DNA from: Rhyacophila brunnea
Lineage: Eukaryota > Arthropoda > Insecta > Trichoptera > Rhyacophilidae
Length of the DNA stretch: 64,000 bases
Assembly (NCBI GenBank): GCA_022495005.1
Contig: JAGYXB010000020.1
Coordinates: 1,674,001 to 1,738,000, forward strand
Direction: 5' to 3'
How positions within the stretch are numbered: position 1 is the first letter of the stretch; each line of letters starts with the position of its first letter. The translations under genes and the position numbers were made by a program. The notes under the pieces were generated by a model. The model saw only the letters and a program-made list of their open reading frames with translations. It was not told the origin of the DNA and made no database searches. Below are positions 33,501 to 45,299 of the stretch, in pieces.

Positions 33501-36500
33501 GCATATCTCCACCCTTCACCACTGCTACCAACCAGGTCACCATGAGTGCAAATATGAATTAACAAATTATTAACATATTGGTGTCATCCCCGTGCCATAA
33601 GAGCATACTTCAGTGAAACGGAAAATAATTTTCAACTATTGGTGCAATGAAATTTTGGACTCGCTGGCAATCGGAGAGCGAAAGTCGAGCTGTGAACACG
33701 TCAAATTGTTTTGTGATGGCGACGGGGGTATTAATTCTTGAATCGTGTAAAGATGACTAAAAAACGTTACCCATTTACTTGAAAAAGAAAACATGTCAAT
33801 GAATATATTATTATTGTTACTAATAAAACAATAAACAGTACATTGAATGGACGCATGTTGAATTTTTATGACCTGTTGTGTTGTAATATTGTGGTTTGGT
33901 TTCCTGATCGAGAAAGAAAGCTGTCAAAAGACGAAAGCAAAAAGAAGGATTATAAAAGGACAAAAATGAGATATTTAAAAAAAATTGTTATACCTACGCT
34001 ATGTAAAACCGATTAAAGCTATATTTATTACGATATTGTAGTCTTAAACCGGCCAGTTTTTTTTTTAGATAAATCGGTGTAATAATTCGTTATGAAAATT
34101 ATTGTAATGTATTTATAATATATTCTTTCAACTCAATAAATAATATATTTCGGTGTTGTTTGAGCATAACCTGTTTACTGCAAACTGTTGAATGGACAGG
34201 AGAGCAATTTTAAACTTTGAATAAAATTGCCCCATAAATCTAACTTCAATTTCATTTTCTAACATTGAGAATACGTTTTAAAATAAATCAATGAATCAGA
34301 ATATGACAATAGTTCAATAATTAGATTTTTATTTATTCCACTAATTAGGAAAATAATGTCACTTATCAGTCATCAAAATATAATAAGGTCTTTGGTCATG
34401 TTTTGACTATCATAATATGGTTAGGTTACATATTATGTATTATCATAGCGTTTTTGGTATTTTCAAATGAAATACAGATTATTAAAAACACAGTTATGAG
34501 GTTATGCCCAAACAGCACCGATTTTATACGGTATTTAATGTGTCTCTGATCCAAAGCATGGGTCCAATAGGTGAAGTGAATGGCGAACAATCATTCCTCA
34601 ATAAAACGGTCTGATAATGTAATATCTTTCACCCTATGGGAGCCCACAAGTTCCGTTTAAGAGTAAAAATGGAAATTTACTGATTATATTGTTTATAAGA
34701 TTTTAATACACAACATTGACTGATTAATGATGGAATTTGTGCATATTTCTTTGATAGATATGCGTGCGATACATCAACTGCGTAAAGCTTCGAAGATAAA
34801 GAAGTTGGTCTTCTTGTCGTGCGATGCATCTGCAGCCATGAAGAACTTCATCGATCTCGGCAAACCGTCTTCCAAGACCATGCACGGCGATCCATTTGTT
34901 CCTACACGAGCCGTAGGAGTCGACATGTTTCCGCACACCAAACACTCAGAGATTGTCTTCCTCTTCGAAAGAATTGATGATGAAGTATGTAGAATCCAGA
35001 TTGAATTGTAATTTGTACATTTATGTTACGTCGGATTCATGAAATTCAGCTAAATTTCAAAAACTGTGATGTTTCTTATTACTATTGTGATCAATTTTAA
35101 TATCTACAGTTCGTGGTTATAAACATTGTTCATTAAATAATTTATTTATATTTCTAAGTAGGCAGAATGAGTCAATTTATCAAAGTTCTTACATTGACAA
35201 ACAAATCGCACAACCACAACTCAAAAGCCACAAGTCAAAAAAATTACTACACTTGATTGTCGTATTGTATACAGTAAATGTTGCTAAATTCTCAGACCTC
35301 GACTTCTCCAACTTTGTCTTCATTGAAGATGCAATCCAAAATTTGGAAACCACCAAGTGCACATAGATTTTTTTGACCAACTAAAAGCTTAACAGCTAAA
35401 TATGTAAATATCGTATAAGGGCAATTGTATATCGTCACTGTTCTGGCAAAGACACTAATTCGAAAAAATGTCATATTGAGTTAGTTATACCAAAATGTTC
35501 CTTATTTCAAACTTTGCCATCTGGAAACCTTCTTAATAAAAAACAGTCTTTATTTTAAAATCATCCTTTTTACGATAACTTAATAAACTCACATGATAGA
35601 CGAATTCAAACATTTTAACAACTTCAAAATCAAATTACTCAAAACTAGTATTCTCCAGTTAGTGTGTTCTGCCAGAACAGAGACGATATATAGTAAAATC
35701 CCATTAATATGAACATGGTTATTTCGAAATTTGCCGCAAATCAAAATATTCGTTAACTTGTTGACCGCGGAGCATTTAATTACTATTTAATTACCACATT
35801 TAAATAACATGCTAATTATATCGAATGGTCAATTAATGAAGGCGCAAAAGGTGTGCCGTCTGCGTTGAAAGGATTAAAATTCATAAAATCTATTTATATA
35901 GTGATTTTCCGTTGATTTGATAAAACAGTCATAACAAAAAATTTGTTTCGGAAACTAAAACAATGTTGCAAAATTGCAACAAAAAACTTCTTTTTCAACG
36001 TACATAATTTGAAAATACCTCAGGAAAATATAAACCAAGTACTATAAATATGAGCTCGCGTTCACTGGATTCGCGTCAATGTGCTCTACCAACTTGGGTA
36101 TGTGCGTTCTGTCTAATTGAGACGAAATTAACTAAAAGCTTTTAGTTCGGTTAATTCATTTGAATGTGATCATTGTAGACATCATCACCCATGGCCCCCA
36201 CATCCTAAAGTGGGCCCGCCTACCTATCGCTAAGTTTGGCATGTGTGACGCACAACAGAAGCGTTTTCAAAATTGTGTTAGAGGTAAATGTAAGGGCTTT
36301 CAGTTTATTTTTAGCGATTTTTGTAGTTTTATGCATCTACTTGAATTATGGAGTTGTCAAGTATCAACACAAAACAATCGAAAATTGCATCTTACAACCT
36401 CATATTTTAAATGTTAATAACCCCCTCGTGAAGTAGCGCACCTTTTTTTACTATTAGAGAAAATTTGTGATGTGTGTTTATAGACCCGCCATGTCGGGCC

Positions 36501-37227
36501 CCCCTGAGCTCGGGCCCCCAGGCTAGAAGCCCAGTCAGCCCCCTCCTTGTGGGTGCCATGCCATCACCTATCAAATGCGATCATCGCAGTGCAATATTTC
36601 AACCAAAATTCATAATATGTATAATGCACAAAACGTTGAAGTGAATGTGCAAATAAAATCACTACCATATGAATGTACATATCGTCGGTGTTTTGTAAAA
36701 AGGACAAATCAACGATTTTGGCGAAATCGAGATTTTACTCTACCTCACTAGCTTTGTTGTGTAAAAACGGCGAATTTGTATGTCCATAGAAAAGTACTTA
36801 GTAAAACAATAATCGTAAGGGCGAATATCCACTTAGTGTTACGAATAAAAAGCGAATGTGACATATTAGGCCTTTTAAAATATCATATTATAATGCCTAT
36901 TATATGGACAGTATTGTTTCTAAGCTTTATTATAAACTTGTTAGACATTTATAATCATCCACAGGTAATTAATAAATAAATGTCAAAAGTTAAAAATCCT
37001 CCTGTAAAATAGCATTTTGGTTAATTCGCCTTTTTTTACAAAACAATGACGATACGAATTTGATTTGGATGTAATGATCGCATAAGTAAAATTACAATTT
37101 TATTATTGGTTTATTTATTTATTGATATATTTTTTGTGTTACTTCGTTTCAGACTGCGGCATCATTTGAATACACAAAAGAGAAACCGGAATCAGAAACT
37201 CAAACCGCAGAATGCCTTAAAGAATAA
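24590..37227 (+). CDS. TRMT2A: tRNA (uracil-5-)-methyltransferase, TRMT2A homologue (11 exons, complete)
   Basis: Expected to use S-adenosylmethionine to methylate C5 of U54 in the T-loop of cytosolic tRNAs. Exons: 24590-24760, 25957-26127, 26560-26724, 27788-28108, 28551-28688, 28889-29004, 30506-30614, 31855-31977, 32941-33133, 34758-34984, 37153-37227. Frames join to 602 residues, close to human TRMT2A (625). The N-terminus has [15 protein letters not shown] then an RRM (about 33-115). The methyltransferase part has YRNKCEF in exon 4, SAM motif [11 protein letters not shown] (423-433), IVDPPRAGL (494-502), Cys524 in LSCDASAAM and Glu567 in [10 protein letters not shown]. The usual SCNP loop is SCDA here. 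The ATG at 24590 has A at -3 and G at +4; an upstream in-frame ATG at 24554 has poor context. The last 24 residues are a low-complexity tail. Confidence 0.95.
25408..25872. mobile_element. Two adjoining short MITEs in TRMT2A intron 1
   Basis: The first (about 25408-25555) has inverted ends ggtttgtttacactgg and accatgtaaacaattcc. The second (about 25545-25872) runs from ttagccggctctcacatg to caatgtgtgactgggctta. The second resembles the ends of the element at 54502-54890. Confidence 0.5.
26880..27471. mobile_element. Family K MITE with exact 9-bp target duplication
   Basis: It is flanked by atatacacc at 26871-26879 and 27472-27480, with ends agtggcgaagggtggagg and cctccacccttcgcttctg. Both halves are inverted. 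It lies in TRMT2A intron 3. The frame at 27432-27644 overlaps its end and is not a gene. Confidence 0.85.
28109..28550. other. TRMT2A intron 4, open at its start
   Basis: The exon 4 frame runs on into the intron to 28282 without a stop, but the added residues match no part of TRMT2A. The splice to 28551 restores homology. The part at about 28200-28440 is GC-richer, with ggaattcgattccgac recalling a B box. It may be a SINE remnant but is not assigned. Confidence 0.4.
29075..29275. mobile_element. GC-rich MITE in TRMT2A intron 6
   Basis: The inverted ends are agactttgtccatatg and catgtggacaaggcctta. The interior is rich in CpG with repeated gtgacctca..gagc.tccaca blocks. No gene was seen in the remainder of the intron to 30505. 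Confidence 0.55.
29538..29650. repeat. Dispersed repeat shared with 35757-35877
   Basis: The core tttaattactatttaatta followed by ccacatttaaataacatgc is identical in the two copies, which both lie in TRMT2A introns (6 and 10) in the same orientation. Class unknown. Confidence 0.6.
31172..31620. mobile_element. MITE family V, copy 2
   Basis: It is homologous to 16668-17081 along its length, with ctgactgtctctccaat, ctactgcgcatgcgc and the right end aatccatgcacgtgtaaac. The frame at 31367-31738 (-) crosses its boundary and is not a gene. It lies in TRMT2A intron 7. Confidence 0.7.
32416..32809. mobile_element. MITE family L, copy 1
   Basis: It runs from ccgtgtccgtaaatttgtac to gtacaatttacatgtaacc and contains ggttaagttatgttaggtta near 32625. 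The copies at 45590-45965, 52633-53016 and 58057-58436 are homologous throughout. It lies in TRMT2A intron 8 and no target duplication remains. Confidence 0.7.
33230..33527. mobile_element. Family K MITE, right-hand part
   Basis: The central palindrome and right half are present, ending tctccacccttcaccactg; the left outer arm is missing. It lies in TRMT2A intron 9 just 5' of repeat N copy 2. Confidence 0.6.
33597..33880 (+). mobile_element. Dispersed repeat N, copy 2
   Basis: It starts taagagcatacttcagtg and matches 13268-13625 up to gttgaatttttatgac, after which it is truncated. The small frame present in copy 3 is interrupted here by an early stop. Confidence 0.65.
33881..34757. other. Rest of TRMT2A intron 9
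   Basis: AT-rich sequence with no coding signal and no repeat I can match elsewhere in the window. Confidence 0.5.
34985..37152. other. TRMT2A intron 10
   Basis: About 2.2 kb. A second copy of the 29538-29650 repeat lies at 35757-35877. A more GC-rich block at about 36480-36550 (cgggcccccctgagctcggg) is unassigned. The frames at 36160-36436 have no recognisable domain. Nothing else is seen. Confidence 0.45.
35757..35877. repeat. Dispersed repeat, second copy of 29538-29650
   Basis: The core tttaattactatttaatta is followed by the same downstream block, including a gtgccgtc word. Orientation is the same as in the first copy. Confidence 0.6.
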
Positions 37228-37271
37228 ACTTTTATTAAATGACACCTAATGGTTCGGTATAGGAAGATATA

Positions 37272-37277
37272 AATAAA
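37272..37277 (+). terminator. Likely polyadenylation signal of TRMT2A
   Basis: AATAAA lies 45 bases after the stop codon. A second AATAAA follows about 20 bases later and a T-rich stretch (tctaatctttttttatttt) near 37345. Confidence 0.6.
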
Positions 37278-37537
37278 TATTATATTTTGGAGATAATAAA
37301 TATTTTGACTATTAAACTTATTGTATTCTTTCAAACCTTTCTCTAATCTTTTTTTATTTTAATCGTAAGCCTAATTACAAAGATAAGTGAGTGACAAAAA
37401 TTAGTCAATGCTCGGATATATCCGATATTGTGGTATGCCACAGAAATGATTCATAAATGATTCACTCTGATTTAAGTATTTATATGATAATTCGTCTTGA
37501 TAAGAAATGCATCAAAGAAATTTTATAAAAAGAACAT

Positions 37538-37820
37538 TGAAGCGCTTACTTTCAAAAGCGGCTAAAATGATTTTTCGAGTATCTTGAGTTGGATATATAT
37601 TTTGATAAATATATTCGTCTACTATCATAGTATGGTCTGAGTTTTAGTTTCAAAACTCGGCTAAATACGTCGATATTAATTATTAAAAATCTACCTTCGT
37701 TTCAAAATCAGCTAAAACGGTAGTAAAAGATCGATAAATTGAAATAATATATTAAGTTATTTCAATTTTTCTCATAATTGCATAAAACCGTTTTAGCCGA
37801 TTTTGAAAGTAAGCACTTCA
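37538..37820. mobile_element. MITE, 283 bp, 31-bp terminal inverted repeats
   Basis: The ends tgaagcgcttactttcaaaa and (inverted) tgaagtgcttactttcaaaa continue into cggctaaaa on both sides. The interior is AT-rich and non-coding. The TRMT2A gene ends just upstream. Confidence 0.75.
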
Positions 37821-38937
37821 TACAACGTTTATACAATCTCTGTGAGATAATTAAAAAAAAGTTTTTATACTCTACAATAGTAGTACAAAAGATGATAGAC
37901 GCGACGTTCGTTCAAACCGTACCAGATTGGCACAACGATGGTTGAACAGATGCGTTTTTGATCATGACCTGTGACTGGTGGTCGCCTGGTCTTGTGACAA
38001 TAATTGGGGATTTTAGGTTGGTGGGAAGAAAGGATGAATGCGACCATAATTGGCCCAACCACTGGTGAAAATATCACCCATATACCGTCTGACAACAAGA
38101 TCTCGTTGATAACAGGAAGTCGCTGTAGTTGCATGTAGAAGAATTCTGACGGACGTACCTGTTATGGCGGCATCACATGTATAAATAATGTATTAGCTCC
38201 GTTTTTAGATGCAACTTCTTTTCTTCTTCACAATAAACCAACAGTTTACTAATAATAATTCTAACATCACTCCTGATAGTTTTATACATATTTTTATTAT
38301 AAAAAGCATCAAATTACGTAAATTGTTAGATCCGTTCACCAGGGAAGCGTAAAATGAAATGATAATTTTGGGAGCGTTTCTCATTTGAAAACGGAGGTGC
38401 GATTAACTGCATAGGAGGGGCTTGTTAGTTCACAGTTTTAACACTTGGACAAGAAGTTATTTTTCGATAATAATGCCCATCGTTTTAGTTGTATGAAAAA
38501 GTGTCTATACATTATAATTATATGAAAATAACCCAAAACAAGAAAAAGAGCCTATATACCATTAGTTAATGGAATATGATGCCAAAATACTGCAATTTTA
38601 CTGTTTTTAGCATTCCACTAAATAACAATGTCAGCAAATCCATATATTTGTTTACGTTGAGACTAATCTCAATAATAATAGGAATATGACATATCATAAA
38701 GAAATGTTTAAAAGATTAGAAACAATTGTATAAATAAAACCAATATTGAATCAACTACATTCCTTTGTGGATGAATAATTAGTATTTATTTTATCAGTGT
38801 ACAGTTGTATGCAAAAATATAAGTAACACAACTTACCAACAAACGGGGTTTTTGTGTTTATACTCTACTAAAGATGTTGGAGCAACCTCAGTTAAAATCA
38901 AGTACCCTGAATGCTCATACCTTGTGGAGAATATGTG
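37821..38937. other. Intergenic, unassigned
   Basis: A GC-richer block at about 37890-38160 holds a minus-strand frame (37865-38134) of 89 codons with no domain I recognise. The rest is AT-rich with no repeat match in the window. Confidence 0.35.
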
Positions 38938-38946
38938 GTGTGCGGT

Positions 38947-39607
38947 GCGAAGGGTGGAGATAGGCTGTTAAGATCCGACATAAATAGTGCATACTATAAA
39001 CACTATAAACTTTGTCATTCAAACGCAATTGTTTTCATTGAATTAAAACTACAATGTATAGATAGTGTTTGTTAGATTTTAAAATTCGATTAAACCCTGC
39101 CTAATCTATAATTATGCCATTAAACCATACATAATATTAGATATTTTACGGATAGAAGAATATTTTTTATCGATGATGGTTGGCTTCTTATCACTGCCAG
39201 TCAATTTTTACTAGGTGTAGGCCAGCTATTTTTGGAATAAAATAAATTCCTTAAAAAATATGAAATAGAAACAGAATGATAAAATATATTTGTGAAAACT
39301 CACCAAATCAAAATGTTTCTTGAGTTTATCGTGAATATTTTCACACTAAAATAATAAATATTGTTTAAAAAATATACACATACAGTTCATTCAGAAGTTA
39401 TGGCGTTTACAAGAACGCACGAGTTAACCCGTCCATATCCTGACGCGACATACATGCTTTGACGAGTTAACTCAGCTCTGGGAGTGATCGGGTGAATTTA
39501 TGACTCAAACTAATATAGGACTTACTATCAAATAAGTATGACTGACAAAGTTTAGTGTGCACTATTTATGTTGAATCTTAACAGCCTACCTCCACACTCT
39601 CCACTGA
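38947..39607. mobile_element. Family K MITE with foreign insert
   Basis: It is flanked by tgtgcggt at 38939-38946 and 39608-39615. The outer ends (gcgaagggtggagatagg, cctacctccacactctcca) fit family K. About 39190-39520 is not family K sequence and carries a gagttaac repeat, so an insertion is likely. Confidence 0.7.
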
Positions 39608-40544
39608 TGTGCGGTAAACTTAGGAGCAACAACGACATAAGAGAGTGACCAACGTAGGCAGCAGTGGCGAAGGGTGACCTTTGGAGAAAGCACACTGGTT
39701 AGATGTATTTACGGGAAATAAGAAGATAATCCGACATAACTACTGATGAATAGGTAGGTACACAAAAACCGATGAAATTTCAAAAGCTCACTGATGGTAT
39801 AAAATTAAGCAATTAATTTGAATTATGTATTTTCTTAAATATAAACGCAAGATCAAAATATATTGAAAATATCCGTTGTTGTGAATCTGTTCCATAACAA
39901 TTTATAATTTAACCCGTAAACTAGACATTTTAAAATACTTCTATATTTAAAACACAGACTTAGATACAATATCAGATTTCAACTTACATAATTGGCTGAA
40001 TAAATTGTCTTAGTCTATGAATAAACTAACTGACAAATAAAAATCACGAGATAAATTATTTATTATTTTTAAGAACAATCATATGTGATTGAATCCCTAG
40101 AAATTATTTTTTTAATTTATCTTATAAATTATTTTGAATAAATGTGCACTTACATAAAATGTAAGCGCTCCTTAAATAGCTTACCAATTTATATGGACCG
40201 CCGCAGACGTCTTGAAATTATGAGAAACAAACTTCATATAAAAAAAGTTTTCGATTCACGCGAACGTAATCCATACAATATGTGAAGCGAAACGAGATGT
40301 CGCTTATTTTTTTAAACCTTCGAGACATGCCATAAATGGTGCTTATTGAAATAGTGGAAAAAATCGTAAAATTATTATGACAATTATACGATAGATGTCG
40401 TTGGGCATATTGAATATATTATTATGTGATTATATTATTTAATATGTCAATATAAAATATTTTTCTTAAGAAGGTAGGCTTTAAATAATCGCCTAGTATG
40501 GAGTCTTCGCCACTGGTAAGGTAGGCAGTCATATGCTATGAATC

Positions 40545-40645
40545 TCTTTAGATAGCGTCAACTTGACCTGCCTTTTGTTCAAGCGATGTGGATCCTGAAG
40601 TTCTGGAAGGCGCTGAATACCATCCACCAAATACCACGGGAGTAA
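40545..40645 (+). pseudogene. Short LINE 3' fragment
   Basis: The stretch acttgacctgccttttgttc and the following ctggaaggc align with 41275-41335 of the LINE fragment downstream. No frame remains. Between 39616 and here I see only short family K-like ends near 39664 and 40504. Confidence 0.4.
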
Positions 40646-41069
40646 GATTATATAAATAAAATATTTGTTACAAAAGTACAATTACGTACCTAATAATAAT
40701 ACAATCATATCTTTTTGGGTGACCATGTTGAACATGATATTAAAATAAACATATTATTCAAGAATGCTGTGAGAGATGAGTGTACTTTTTGCATATTATT
40801 TTCATGCAGGTCAGTGATTCTCAACCTGCAACCGGGTCCATGAGCCACATCAGGGGTTTGGTAAAAATTTTCATATAGAAAAAGTATGACTTAAAACATT
40901 TTTTGGAGAAAACAATGTTGATAGTAACCTAACCTAACATATTTGTAAATAATAAAGTATTTTGAAAGTACAACTGAATTAGGTATCACATTATAGTTAT
41001 TATTAAAGTACCTAGCAATAGTTACTAGGGAAGGCGTTTTTGTTATGCACTGTGTATTTTTTTTACAGT

Positions 41070-41437
41070 ACAGTACTTTACCTTACGAAGGCTCAGAGCA
41101 ACCGTATACTGAGCTTCGAAAACAGATGTTTGCGACGGATACTGGGTGCGCGGTGGTACGACTTTAGGAGTAACAAGGAGATAAGAGAACGCATCTAGCA
41201 GCCTCCCATTATGCTGAGAGTGAAGAGGCGACGTTGGACCTGGCTCGGCCACGTTCTGTGGATGCCAGAAGAGAACTTCAACCTGAGTTGCCTGTTCTTC
41301 AAGCCGACCGGATTCCGGCGTCCTAGAAGGCCGCGAAATACTATCTATAGAGGGTATAGGTTGAAGCAACAAGACTGGCGAGCGACGGGTTTTTGGAGGC
41401 CCCATGTGGTGTCCATCTGCTTCAATTAAAGGGCGGA
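41070..41437 (+). pseudogene. LINE C-terminal fragment
   Basis: Starting in the frame of about 41080, residues like RCLRRILGARWYDFRSN precede a stop. The 41211-41429 frame continues LRVKRRRWTWLGHVLWMPEE. This is the usual post-RT linker of endonuclease-RT LINEs. The 152-codon minus frame over the same bases is its shadow. Confidence 0.82.
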
Positions 41438-41705
41438 TATGGCCGAAGAAGAACACAGTACTTAGCATATATGATTTTATTGCTATACTATTTATCATCA
41501 AGTGTGCTTATTAAATGCGTGTATTTATTGACATGCTCACAGAGCTCGAAATGGACTGGAGTGCATCGGAGCGCCATTCCGGTTCATGAAATCCTCAAAA
41601 TTATTGCTTTGTCTCGTAGAAAAAAATAATTTTACCGTCTGAAATAGATCGGTCACATAACAAAAAAACCAATACATTTATTTAAAAAAAAAATGTATAT
41701 AATAA

Positions 41706-42040
41706 CTATGTTAATAGAAGGATGATAAAAAGAGAAATGAGTGGATAAGGAAGCAGACAAGGGTTTGCGATGTGATACGAGTTCATTAAAAGCCTCAAAT
41801 GGAAATGGGCTGGACACATAGCTCGAAGAAGAGACAATCGTTGGAAAAATTTAGTCATCCAGTGGTATCCAAGAGGTACAAAACGTCCGCAAGGTAGACC
41901 TAGAGGCCGCTGGATCGATGAAATAATAAAGTTCTGTGGAAGTACGTGGCAACGCAACGCACAGGACCGAGAGAAGTGGAAGCAGCTTGAAGAGGTCTTC
42001 ATCCAGCAGTGTATAGATTCAGGCTGATGATAATGTTGAT
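41706..42040 (+). pseudogene. LINE 3' end, last ORF2 segment with tail
   Basis: The plus-strand frame reads LKWKWAGHIARRRDNRW, then RPQGRPRGRWIDEI and ends DSG before tga at about 42025. A tgatgataatgttgatgatg microsatellite follows, the typical 3' end of these LINEs. It differs from the fragment at 41070-41437, so two families are present. Confidence 0.82.
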
Positions 42041-43020
42041 GATGATGTTAATATTTTCGGAAACTTATCGCTCCGGTTCGTAAAACTTTCGATGTCGAGC
42101 GCTACATGCTCATTCAAATATCTTGAGGGTAGATTCGGTGGAGATTTTATTCAAAATTTTTGCCTGGGGCGCTAACCAGCTATGCATGTATGTCTAGCTA
42201 GAGAATTATTTTTTTCTTTGGATGTATCCACTTTAGATAGTTACGCATAAATAACAAAGAAGTAGATCTGTCAGCTAGGTTTGTTCAGCGAGATTTTACA
42301 AAATGTGTCACGTCAAATGTAAAAGGTTATGAATCACTAATGCAGGTAGGTACTGTGACACATCGCAAGTTTAATTGAATTTTGATATTTAAATAAACGA
42401 AATAGATAGGAAATCTACCAATGGCGTGCGATGTCTTTTGAGATTGGGCATGCTCTTTAAAAGCATAATATGCAAATATTTTTAAATTACAAGGAGTATT
42501 TTAAGACACCTTGACCTGCTACTTGCAAGTATCAATCAATACTTTTCATCCGATACGGTGGCAGTATTGATACATTTTCTCTCGATATGACGGCCCTACT
42601 AAATGATATTCTTTTCTTATCACTTTACTTCCTGTTATAATAATATTATCACTCTTATCAAAACAAATAAATAAATAATTATAACTTTTATCAGTTTCGA
42701 GTAGACATTCAATGTGAATGTTAATGAGTCTGTTCTTGTTTACCAATGAGGCGAGATAAGATAATGATAATCAAAATACACAACATAATTACTTTTCAGA
42801 TTTTCTACACTTTCTAAGACAAAATTTGTTTTAATATACCTACCAAAGTATCAATGGCGAAGAGCGCGTGTTAGAAAAAAATACATGAATGATTTTACTG
42901 ATTTAGGTGAATGCTCTGCCTACAAGAGATACTTAACGTAAAAATAGGATAGGTACTTACAATTTGCGACATTTTTTTTGATAACTTTACTTACATTTTA
43001 GTGTTAACACTAAAAAGAGA
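42041..43020. other. Intergenic, unassigned
   Basis: AT-rich with no gene. At about 42505-42600 there are TGATAC/GTATCA-type words like those at 24945-25150, suggesting small hAT-like debris. Confidence 0.35.
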
Positions 43021-43028
43021 AATATTTT

Positions 43029-43506
43029 ACCACGTTTTTATTAGCTCGTATTCTTGTTTGTCCGGTACAGATTTTTTCTTGAGTGTTCAGTAGAAATTTT
43101 TTCTTGTTTGTCCAAAATTTTTAACTAACTTCGCGACTAGCTAGACATTTGAAACTTTTAGAATATATCAGAATACGATAACAATGCATTCTTTTAATAC
43201 TTTTGGCCATCTTTAAGCAGAATTGAATTCATTTTCAGTTGATTCTGTTTTGTATGTTTCGGAAAAAAATCGTTAAAAGTAATATTTATTTTACTACTCA
43301 CTATTTTTGGTTGCTAAGGGGGTCCTAGCAACTAAATTATTATTATATACGTGCGTTACTATGGAAATCAATATGAAATGTCAAAATGACATTTCAGTAT
43401 TCTATAATATGTATTCAGTATTTCTATAAAGTACAAAAAAAGTATTTATTAATACATAGAATTGTGAAGTTTATATGATTCAACAGAAAATTTAAAAACG
43501 TGGTAT
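43029..43506 (-). mobile_element. MITE family O, copy 1
   Basis: The ends are taccacgtttttattagc and aatttaaaaacgtggta. Inside are tagctagacatttgaaac and gaattcattttcagttg, all shared in reverse orientation with 59661-60309 and 62582-63017. Confidence 0.72.
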
Positions 43507-43579
43507 ATAAAAAGTTCTTTTTATCTTGTAATTATTTAATTTACAGTCAAAAGCGAACTTTCAATTAAAAAAACTTTAT

Positions 43580-44940
43580 AAAATGCGAATTCGTTAAAAT
43601 TTAATGAATTCGCAATGATCTCATGTTATTATTAAGTACATATTATTATTTTGTGGTTATATTATTTAGGTATTAATAAAATTTTGTTTACGTGAATAGA
43701 TTTTTGACTAATTCATAGTTTTAGTGTATTTTATATTAATCGATACCATAGTTCAATAGGGGAACAACTCAACAAATCTTGTTCCAAGATAGTGGCGTTT
43801 GAATTTGCAGAAATTCTCATTTTAATTTTAAAGCCTTGATTTTGACGAGAGTATGTTTTTTTAATATTTAGTTTAGTAGAATTTAGCAATGCTCGATGAA
43901 ATTGTACAGTCTAATAAGGAATTAACCAATAATTTTCATATAATAATTTTCGTAAAATATTATAACGGAATTACTGATTAATCTCAGAAAGATTATATTA
44001 CTAAATTATAAAGAGAAGCCCTTTCTACATCGAATCAAAACCTTTAAATTTTGAGTTGTTTCCTTATTGAATTGATTTATTAAAAAAAAACAGACAGATA
44101 GAGAAAAACAGACAGAAAAACATTTTTATAAAGATAAAAGTGACTATTTGATATTGTTTATATTCACCAGGATTGCTCCGATCAGATAAAGCATTCTCTC
44201 GCAACAGTGTTCTCAAGTATTGTAAATCGATCAAAACCAGAGGTTCGCGGCGCGGCTTCCCCTGCCGCCTGATGAGGCTAGTACGATAATATTATATGTG
44301 ACGCATAAAGCCCAAGGACTGACCTATGCAATTATATATTTATATTGAAAATAATGTTTATTCTTGCAGAGTATTTGTTTGCTATTTTGTATACAATGCG
44401 ATCTGTCAATTATTATCATTAAAGGTATTTTTTATCTTCAAAATAAAACACTGTGTGCCATGCAAAATCATCTCGCGTGCCATATGTTCGCCACCACTGG
44501 TGTAGGTACTGTTCTCTTAGGTTACAAATCGTTTATTACCTATATTCAAAAGATAGTCTTCATCATTGATGTACATGGTGTCCATTTGACCCTCCAAAAC
44601 ACTTTCTGCCGCGTCATCTCTTGATTAAGTAGAATCGTTTGAGAATTTGATTTGTCGGTGACCATAATTGAAAGTGAATTTCCAAAATGATGTCACAGAA
44701 GAAAACATCACCGTAATATGACCGGCCTCAAACGATCCACGGGGGGCATTTATCTCAGTCGCGTTAGATTAATCTATGACAGTCATCATATTTAATGCAA
44801 TTACTGATGGCCTAACCAAAACCAAATATTCGCTCCAAGTGAATAATTGATAGGAAACAGTCAATTTATTAAGTATTTTTAGTTAGAGCAGTGATCGTGG
44901 TTACCCTACCTTACTAGAGACGAGATAAATTTTCCAATAG
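43580..44940. other. Intergenic, unassigned
   Basis: AT-rich. A GC-richer patch at 44190-44290 and the frame at 44364-44624 show no recognised domain. I make no call. Confidence 0.35.
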
Positions 44941-44949
44941 TATCTTTCA

Positions 44950-45130
44950 TTCTACACCAGATGGGACCTCCAAGAATCCCCGGCATTCCAGGTCATGCCA
45001 GTTTCCCGTAGCGGCCTTCCAGGACGCCGGAATACAATTGGATTGAAGAACATTGAAGTTAAGCGCCCTCCACTGAAACCCGCTCCGCACCACACTCGGT
45101 CTTAATCGAGCGTATCGCGGGACCCTACAA
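44950..45130 (-). pseudogene. LINE 3' fragment
   Basis: On the minus strand, LNFNVLQSNCIPASWKAATG corresponds in nucleotide sequence to the ttcaagccgaccggattccg region of the fragment at 41070-41437. Short and broken. Confidence 0.5.
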
Positions 45131-45299
45131 TTGGTGATGTGAAGCATCTGAAACAATTGGACTGGGAGTGTCCTGGGAGAAGATGCGTGAGACTTCGGTT
45201 GCTACGCTCAAAGTGAGCTCTGACTGAGTTTAATGAGTTTATTTTAATGCAAAGTGCCAGGAAGAGAAAAGCACATGGAAATTACGAAAAGAAAATGAA

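Noticed and set aside
39664..40515. A further family K element
   Set aside because: Only about 15-20 bp at each end fit the family and the interior does not; it may be a different element using similar ends.
40808..40870. hAT terminus (cagtgattctcaacctg)
   Set aside because: Only one end was found, so no element could be bounded; a similar lone end lies near 57090.
41043..41501. 152-codon minus-strand reading frame
   Set aside because: It is the antisense shadow of a LINE fragment whose plus strand shows clear RT-linker motifs.
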